From NCBI GenBank assembly GCA_017860675.1, contig JAGDMV010000033.1:1-12790 (forward strand): a stretch of 12,790 nucleotides of DNA, given 5' to 3'. A program made the translations under genes and the position numbers. Each line of letters opens with the position of its first letter. Positions within the stretch are counted from its first letter, which is position 1. Shown here piece by piece: positions 8,138 through 12,790 of this stretch. This DNA is from Chloroflexota bacterium. Lineage in GTDB: Bacteria; Chloroflexota; Limnocylindria; Limnocylindrales; CSP1-4. The notes beneath the pieces were generated by a model. The model did no database searches. It had not been told where the DNA came from and saw only the letters and a program-made list of their open reading frames with translations.

Positions 8138-9562
8138 ATGACCGCCGCACCGCTCCCGCTCGGGGGATCGATGCCAGGCCGGCTGGCACTACGCCCGCGG
8201 CTGCGGCGGCGCGAGCTGGGCCTGCTCATGGCCGTCGCCTTCGCGCTGTGGATCGGGGCAGCCGGGCTCGGGTCGACCGTGGCGGGCCGTCCGGAGGTTG
8301 CCGGCGCATCCCACCTGGCCGTCTACGTAGCCGGCCTGTTCGCCCTCAGCCTGGCCCTGTCGCTGGCCGGCCGGCGATCGGACGAGCTGCTGCTGCCGGT
8401 CTCCGGCCTGCTCGGCGGCATCGGCCTGCTGCTCATGCTGCGCCTGCCCCAGGACCTCGTCACCCAGGAACTCGGCGGCAGCGAGCTGGTCCTTGCCGAC
8501 CTCCAGCTCCTGTGGCTTCTCGTGTCGCTGGTCGTGATCGCGGTCGTTGCCCTGTTCGTCCGCTCCGACCGCTGGCTGCGCCTCTACAAGTACACCTGGG
8601 CCGCGGTCGGGATCGTCCTGCTCCTGCTCACCTTCGTCCTCGGCAGCGAGACGAACGGCGCCCGCCTCACGCTCACGATCGGCCCGATCAGCGGCCAGCC
8701 GTCGGAGCTGCTCAAGGTGATCCTGGTCGTCTTCTTCGCCGGCTACCTGGCCGAGTACAGGCCGCTCCTGGCCGAGGGCCGGGTGCGGCTCGCCGGGCCG
8801 CTGACGATCCCACCGGTCGCGGCCCTGCTGCCCCTGCTGGCCATGCTCGGGCTGGCGCTCGCGATCGTGGTTGTCCAGCGCGACCTCGGGGCGGCGCTCC
8901 TCTACTACGCCGTCTTCCTGGTGATGCTCTACGTGGCCACCGGCAGCCTGATCGACGTGGTGGCCGGGATCGCCCTGTTCCTCCTGGGGTCGCTCGCGGC
9001 CGGTGTCGTCTTCCCCCTGGTGGGCGAGCGGATCGCCTCGTGGCTCGACCCGTGGGCGGATCCGCTCGGCAGCGGCTACCAGCTCATCCAGGCTCTCCAC
9101 GCGTTCGCCCGGGGCGGGGTCTTCGGGACCGGGCTGGGGGCCGGCCTGCCGGCCATCGGCGGCAACCTGCCGATCCCCGCCGTCCACACCGATTTCCCCC
9201 TGGCCGCCCTCGGCGAGGAGATCGGGCTCACCGGGGTCATGGCCGTGCTCGGCCTCTACCTCGTCCTCGTCCAGCGCGGCCTCCGGATCGCGGCGGCGGC
9301 GCGCGACGATTTCGGCGCGCTGCTCGCGACCGGTCTGGCGGCCGTGGTCGCCGTGCAGGCCTTCATCATCGCGGCCGGCAACCTCAAGCTCATCCCCCTG
9401 ACGGGGATCACCTTGCCGTTCGTGAGCTACGGGGGCTCGTCGCTGCTCGCCAACGCGCTCGTCATCGGGCTGCTGCTGGCCCTGTCCGACCCGGGCGACC
9501 CGGTCGCCCCACCGCCGCCGCGGGGGCCCGGCCGGCTCGCCCGGCTGCGGGGACGGTCATGA
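8138..9562 (+). CDS. rodA: SEDS peptidoglycan glycosyltransferase (RodA/FtsW/SpoVE family)
   Basis: A 474-aa polytopic membrane enzyme that polymerises lipid II into glycan strands together with a class B PBP. Hydrophobic segments occur throughout from residue 27 to 449. Family motifs in order: QPSELLKV (187-194), QRDLGAA (247-253), SWLDPWADPLGSGYQLIQAL (301-320), PAVHTDFPLAALGEEIG (347-363, with Asp352 at the position of the catalytic Asp known in RodA and FtsW), and IPLTGITLPFVSYGGSS (419-435). The cytoplasmic tail is Pro- and Arg-rich. Pairing with the PbpA-like gene and the FHA genes suggests the elongation-type RodA of the actinobacterial cluster, but FtsW cannot be excluded from sequence. 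An in-frame ATG at 8171 with GGGGGA just upstream is an alternative start that would remove 11 residues. The stop overlaps the next ATG (ATGA). Confidence 0.95.
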   Translation: MTAAPLPLGGSMPGRLALRPRLRRRELGLLMAVAFALWIGAAGLGSTVAGRPEVAGASHLAVYVAGLFALSLALSLAGRRSDELLLPVSGLLGGIGLLLMLRLPQDLVTQELGGSELVLADLQLLWLLVSLVVIAVVALFVRSDRWLRLYKYTWAAVGIVLLLLTFVLGSETNGARLTLTIGPISGQPSELLKVILVVFFAGYLAEYRPLLAEGRVRLAGPLTIPPVAALLPLLAMLGLALAIVVVQRDLGAALLYYAVFLVMLYVATGSLIDVVAGIALFLLGSLAAGVVFPLVGERIASWLDPWADPLGSGYQLIQALHAFARGGVFGTGLGAGLPAIGGNLPIPAVHTDFPLAALGEEIGLTGVMAVLGLYLVLVQRGLRIAAAARDDFGALLATGLAAVVAVQAFIIAAGNLKLIPLTGITLPFVSYGGSSLLANALVIGLLLALSDPGDPVAPPPPRGPGRLARLRGRS

Positions 9563-11079
9563 GGCCGCGGATCCGCCGGCGCCGCCATCGTCCGGCACCC
9601 CTGCGGCCGCTCGGCAGCCGGATCGTGCACGTCGGCCTGGTGCTGGCCCTGGCGTTCGGCTCGCTCGCCGTCGGGGCCGGCTACTGGACGGTCGCCCGGG
9701 CGGACGAGCTGGCCTCGTCGGCCGACGATGCCGCGGTCATCGCGGCGTCACGCAACACCACCCGGGGCCGGATCTTCGACCGGGACGGGAAGATCCTGGC
9801 CTCGAACCGGCGAACCGAGGACGGCGAGGCCTACCGGGTCTACGCCGACGACTCGATCAGTCACGTGGTCGGCTACGCGTCGCGCCGCTACGGCACCGTG
9901 GGGCTCGAGCGGACCTACGCGGCTGAGCTGCTGGGGGTCCGGCCGCAGGACCCGCTTGCCCGCCTGGCCGCCAAGTTCAGGCCTGCCGAGGACGTGCGCG
10001 AGGACCTGCGTACGAGCCTATCGCTGCCGCTCCAGCGGCTTGCCGTGCGCCTCCTCGGCGACGACCGGGGGGCGGTGGTGATGCTCGACCCGAAGACCGG
10101 CGAGATGCTGGTGCTGGCCTCCACGCCCACCTACGACGCCTCCGGCATCGCCGATCCGGCCACGGCCCAGCGCACCTTCACGGCGTTGGCGAAGGACCGC
10201 TCCGACCCGCTCCTGCCGCGTGCGACCCAGGGCCTGTACGTGCCCGGGTCGGTGTTCAAGATCGTGACGGCGGTGGCCGGCCTCGGCTCCGGAGCGGCCA
10301 CGGCGTCGACGCGCTACCCCGAGCAGCCGCCGGCCGAGGAGGAAGGCCTGTACGTCTCCGGCTACCGCGTGCGCGACGGGCATCACCCGGCGACGGGGGA
10401 CCGTGAGCTCGACCTGGGCGGCGCGATCGAGGTCTCGTGCAACATCTGGTTCGCGCTCACCGGCCTCGCGACGGGCGGTGGCGAGCTCACGGCTTGGGCG
10501 GACCGGCTGGGCTTCGACGCCCCGCTGCCATTCGACCTGCCGACGGTCGCCAGCCAGCTGACGAACGGCGGCGGGCCGCTGCCCGGGGGCTTCGCCGACG
10601 ACGTGGAGCTGGCCAACGCCGCCTACGGCCAGGGCGAGGTCCTCGCCACGCCCCTGCAGATGGCGCTCGTGGCGGCCGCCGTCGCCAACGACGGCGTGCT
10701 GATGGAGCCGCATCTGGCCAGCGCCTTCGTCGCCAAGGACGGGTCGGTCCGCAGCGTCGCCCCCAGGCCATGGCGGACAGTGCTCGCCCCATCTCTGATC
10801 GAGCCGATCCGGGCCGGGATGGAGCGGGCTGTCGAGGGTTCGCTCGGGCGCCAGTACACGTCGGGGGCGCGGGTCCCCGGCATCCGGGTTGCCGGCAAGA
10901 GCGGCACCGCCGAGCTCGGCGGCAACGGCGAGCCGCACTCGTGGTTCATCGGCTTCGCCCCGGCCGACGACCCCGAGGTGGTGATCGCGGTCCTCGTCGA
11001 GGGTGGCGGCAGCGGGGCGCAGCGGGCTTCGCCGCTCGCCGGGGACATGCTGCAGGCGTACTTCGACGGCGACCGATGA
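9559..11079 (+). CDS. pbpA: Class B penicillin-binding protein, D,D-transpeptidase (PbpA-like)
   Basis: A 506-aa membrane-anchored transpeptidase that cross-links peptidoglycan stem peptides outside the cytoplasmic membrane; it is the partner of the preceding SEDS protein. A basic N-terminus (RPRIRRRRHRP) and one signal-anchor helix (residues 20-45) are followed by the PBP dimer/pedestal part (about 65-150, including TTRGRIFDRDGKILASN) and the transpeptidase domain. Catalytic motifs are complete: S231-V-F-K234 (nucleophile Ser, in PGSVFKIV), S293-C-N295 and K447-S-G-T450. A PASTA domain and a glycosyltransferase domain are absent, as in PbpA/PBP2-type class B enzymes. The ATG overlaps the SEDS stop (ATGA, 9559-9562) and its own stop overlaps the next start in the same way, so SEDS, PBP and the small membrane protein are likely translationally coupled. 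Confidence 0.96.
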   Translation: MRPRIRRRRHRPAPLRPLGSRIVHVGLVLALAFGSLAVGAGYWTVARADELASSADDAAVIAASRNTTRGRIFDRDGKILASNRRTEDGEAYRVYADDSISHVVGYASRRYGTVGLERTYAAELLGVRPQDPLARLAAKFRPAEDVREDLRTSLSLPLQRLAVRLLGDDRGAVVMLDPKTGEMLVLASTPTYDASGIADPATAQRTFTALAKDRSDPLLPRATQGLYVPGSVFKIVTAVAGLGSGAATASTRYPEQPPAEEEGLYVSGYRVRDGHHPATGDRELDLGGAIEVSCNIWFALTGLATGGGELTAWADRLGFDAPLPFDLPTVASQLTNGGGPLPGGFADDVELANAAYGQGEVLATPLQMALVAAAVANDGVLMEPHLASAFVAKDGSVRSVAPRPWRTVLAPSLIEPIRAGMERAVEGSLGRQYTSGARVPGIRVAGKSGTAELGGNGEPHSWFIGFAPADDPEVVIAVLVEGGGSGAQRASPLAGDMLQAYFDGDR

Positions 11080-11507
11080 TCGACCCCGCCGCGACCCCGC
11101 CGCCAAGGCCGGACCAGGGCTCGGACCCTGGGCCGGAGTCGTTGCCCGTCCGACCGCCGACCGGGGAGGCGCAGGGGTCCTCCGCGGCGGAGGCGGACCA
11201 GCGACCTGCCGCGACCCTGCCCGGGTCGCATCGCCCTCGACCCGCCGGCGAGCCCGAGCCGATCTACCCGGTTGAGCTTCAAGCCTCCCAGGCTCACCGG
11301 GCCCCGCCGATCCCGGGCAGCGAGCGGGAGCGATGGCGGCTGGCCCAGCGGCTGGGCATGGCCGCCATGTCCCTGGTGATCACCGCCTTCTTCGCCGTCG
11401 TCGGGGTCGGCTCATTCGCGGGTGGCGATCTGCTCCAGGGACTGATGGCCTTCCTCGGGGCGCTGCTGGCAGGCTGGGTCGGAGTGCTGACCTGGCGCAA
11501 GGGGTAG
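11076..11507 (+). CDS. Small Pro-rich protein with two C-terminal membrane helices (143 aa)
   Basis: Not a recognised family. The ATG overlaps the pbpA stop by 4 bases (ATGA, 11076-11079), and the frame runs to a TAG at 11505, so this is the last gene of the FHA-rodA-pbpA operon. Residues 1-82 are polar, Pro/Ala/Glu-rich and probably disordered; residues 83-93 are a charged linker (SERERWRLAQR); two hydrophobic segments follow (about 95-113 and 117-138), ending in the basic TWRKG. The likely topology has the long N-terminal tail in the cytoplasm, where kinases and FHA proteins act, but this is inferred only from the flanking charges. In actinobacterial clusters, Ser/Thr kinase genes often occupy this position after pbpA; this protein shows no kinase motif. 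It may be an accessory factor of the SEDS-PBP complex. Confidence 0.78.
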   Translation: MIDPAATPPPRPDQGSDPGPESLPVRPPTGEAQGSSAAEADQRPAATLPGSHRPRPAGEPEPIYPVELQASQAHRAPPIPGSERERWRLAQRLGMAAMSLVITAFFAVVGVGSFAGGDLLQGLMAFLGALLAGWVGVLTWRKG

Positions 11508-11528
11508 CGGCGCCGCCCCCTTTGCGCC
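11494..11528. terminator. Hairpin at the end of the FHA-rodA-pbpA operon
   Basis: GGCGCAAGGGG (11494-11504) pairs with CCCC (11517-11520) and TTTGCGCC (11521-11528), giving an 11-bp stem with one bulged T; the 12-base loop contains the TAG stop codon of the 143-aa gene and a self-complementary GCGGCGCCGC. There is no T tract on the plus strand. The position between two converging transcription units supports a two-way terminator. Confidence 0.6.
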
Positions 11529-11573
11529 TCTGCTCGCGGCCGCCCGTCCCCCTAGGGACCGTTTCACCATCGA

Positions 11574-11863
11574 TCAGGGCGCGCAGGTCATCGTGCGGAT
11601 GACGCTGGTCCCGGAGTCGACGATGTGGAACGTTTCCCGAGGCGTCCCGCACGATGCCTGTCGGGCCCCGGAAGCGCGCGGCGTCGTCCCGGGCCATCCT
11701 GGTAGCCCGCCTCGCCTTTGTGGCCGGCCAGGACCTGATCCGGGAACGGGGTCATCTCCGACTCTTGGATGACCGTGGGCACCACAATGCCATCGACGCG
11801 GGAGGCGAGGCAGTCCGGTGCACTGGCCGCGTGAACTCGATCGCCAGCGCGTGCGGCCCGACC
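11574..11863 (-). pseudogene. Decayed duplicate of the 3' end of the NHL-repeat gene
   Basis: This stretch follows the stop of the intact NHL gene on the same strand. Read across three frames, it repeats the last NHL unit. The first part stays in the frame of the intact gene (after its TGA) and contains VLAGHKGEAGYQDGPG, matching VLAGMRGEANAGYRDGPG. The next part is in another frame and reads ARFRGPTGIVRDASG against ARFNGPVGIVRDASG. The last part is in a third frame and reads FHIVDSGTSVIRTMTCAP then TGA (11574-11576), against FYVVDLANSVVRTMRCS then TGA. Nucleotide alignment shows one extra base near 11688-11692 and another near 11631-11640, which produce the shifts, and a 3-base gap. Clear similarity covers about 11574-11735; toward 11863 it becomes vague (GPHALAIEF could be a remnant). 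The copy lies 287-289 bases from its counterpart. Assembly indels are an alternative explanation for the shifts. Confidence 0.65.
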
Positions 11864-12790
11864 TCAGGAGCAGCGCATCGTCCGGACCACGCTGTTGGCC
11901 AGGTCGACCACGTAGAACAGGCCGGAGGCGTCGCGCACGATGCCGACGGGACCGTTGAAGCGGGCGACGTCGCCCGGGCCGTCGCGGTAACCGGCATTCG
12001 CCTCGCCCCTCATGCCGGCGAGGACCGTCGCCGTGCCGTCGGGGCCGATCTTCATCACCGTCTGGTCGTAGAAAGAGGTGGCGTAGAGCACGCCCGAGGG
12101 GTCGATCCAGAGGGCGCCGGGCGCGCCCGGGGTGACCCAGTCGGTCCTCAGCGTGGTCACAGTCCCATCGGGCGTCACCTTCCGGAGCGCGCCGTAGATG
12201 TCGCCGCTCGCGTCCTCTTCCCTCCATTCGACGACGTAGAGCACGCCCTGCGCGTCCACCTTGAGGTCGATCAGCGCGTAGAAGCGGGCGGCTGAGCCCG
12301 TGCCGTCGATCGGGACCGCCGTCCCCTTCGTGCCTTCGACCCCGGTCTTGCCGGCGAAGGGGGTGACGGTTCCGTCCGGTGTGATCTTCAGGATCACGTG
12401 ACCATCCCAGCCGCCGGTGTAGACGTTGCCCGCGGCATCGAGCGCGATCGCGGCCGGCATGATGCCGAGCTTGTCGGCAAGCGTCGTGACGGTCCCGTCA
12501 GGGGTGATCCTGCGGATCGCGTCGTTCCCTTCCTCGGCGACGTAGAGGGCGCCCGAGGCGTCGAGGGCCAGCCCGTTCGGACGGTTGAGCCGGGCCTTTG
12601 CGCCGGCGCCGTCGACGAACCCGGACGCCCCCGGCGCGCCGGCGAAGGTCGTCACGGTCCCGTCCGGGGTCATCTTCCGGATCGTGTGGCTGGCCGTGTC
12701 GCTGATGTAGAACGCGCCGGCGGAGTCCATGACGATGTACTCGGGCTCCCCCGAGAAGCGTGCCTCCGGGCCCACGCCATCGGCCGTGCC
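11864..12790 (-). CDS. NHL-repeat beta-propeller protein (5' partial)
   Basis: The gene runs leftward and is open to the right edge; the first residues seen, GTADGVGPEARF, are already the linker of a repeat, so the start lies beyond the window. The 308 residues visible form six NHL-type repeats, each with a core like GLALDASGALYVAE...IRRITPDGTVTT: cores begin near YIVMDSAG, GLALDASG, AIALDAAG, LKVDAQG, LWIDPSG and GIVRDASG, with TPDGTVTTFAG linkers and G-x-DG-x-ARF spacers. This predicts a six- or more-bladed propeller. Such proteins are often secreted or surface-attached and bind proteins or carbohydrates; here the N-terminus that would show a signal peptide is missing. The protein ends RTMRCS at TGA (11864-11866). 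No functional partner is visible: the operon to the left converges on it. Confidence 0.88.
   Translation of the reverse strand, partial: GTADGVGPEARFSGEPEYIVMDSAGAFYISDTASHTIRKMTPDGTVTTFAGAPGASGFVDGAGAKARLNRPNGLALDASGALYVAEEGNDAIRRITPDGTVTTLADKLGIMPAAIALDAAGNVYTGGWDGHVILKITPDGTVTPFAGKTGVEGTKGTAVPIDGTGSAARFYALIDLKVDAQGVLYVVEWREEDASGDIYGALRKVTPDGTVTTLRTDWVTPGAPGALWIDPSGVLYATSFYDQTVMKIGPDGTATVLAGMRGEANAGYRDGPGDVARFNGPVGIVRDASGLFYVVDLANSVVRTMRCS

Noticed and set aside
8248..9558. Extension of the PbpA frame back to 8248
   Set aside because: This part is the shadow of the SEDS gene in another frame, rich in Arg, Pro and Gly. The ATG at 9559 with the ATGA overlap is the natural start.
11654..12295. 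Plus-strand open frame across the NHL gene
   Set aside because: It is antisense to clear NHL repeats and has no recognisable content of its own.

Overview
The window is strongly GC-rich and densely packed, with start codons mostly ATG or GTG and several 4-base stop/start overlaps. The gene content (FHA-domain pair, SEDS protein and class B penicillin-binding protein in one run, FmdB zinc ribbon, alanine/proline-rich low-complexity tails) points to a high-GC bacterium of the Actinomycetota or of a GC-rich Chloroflexota lineage such as Limnocylindria. The sequence alone does not decide between them; I lean to Chloroflexota because the kinase/phosphatase genes that usually accompany the actinobacterial FHA-rodA-pbpA cluster are absent here, but this is inference.

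Layout. (1) 2-2584, plus: valS, 5' end cut by the window edge. (2) 2666-4953, plus: an unrecognised 243-aa protein with a C-terminal zinc ribbon, an FmdB-type zinc-ribbon protein, a small MerR/excisionase-like helix-turn-helix protein overlapping it by 4 bases, and a YihY/BrkB-type membrane protein. (3) 4958-6664, minus: a 568-aa protein with cysteine pairs at both ends joined by a very long Ala/Pro-rich linker, convergent with the YihY gene. (4) 6665-6863: a divergent intergenic region with hairpins and possible promoters. (5) 6864-11507, plus: an operon of FhaA-like (DUF3662+FHA), a membrane-anchored FHA protein, a RodA/FtsW glycosyltransferase, a PbpA-like transpeptidase and a 143-aa Pro-rich two-helix membrane protein, ended by a hairpin that includes the last stop codon. 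(6) 11574-12790, minus: an NHL-repeat beta-propeller protein that enters from beyond the right edge, followed directly by a frameshifted, decayed copy of its own last repeat.

How it fits together: region 5 is a cell-elongation/division module. The SEDS protein polymerises lipid II glycan, its partner PBP cross-links the peptides, and the FHA proteins are expected to bind phosphothreonine marks placed by a Ser/Thr kinase that is not in this window. The other regions are mostly housekeeping or uncharacterised genes. I found no CRISPR array, RNA gene, integrase, transposase or recognisable defence system. The most unusual items are the decayed duplicate of the NHL 3' end, the two-ended zinc-finger protein, and the kinase/phosphatase-free version of the FHA-rodA-pbpA cluster.
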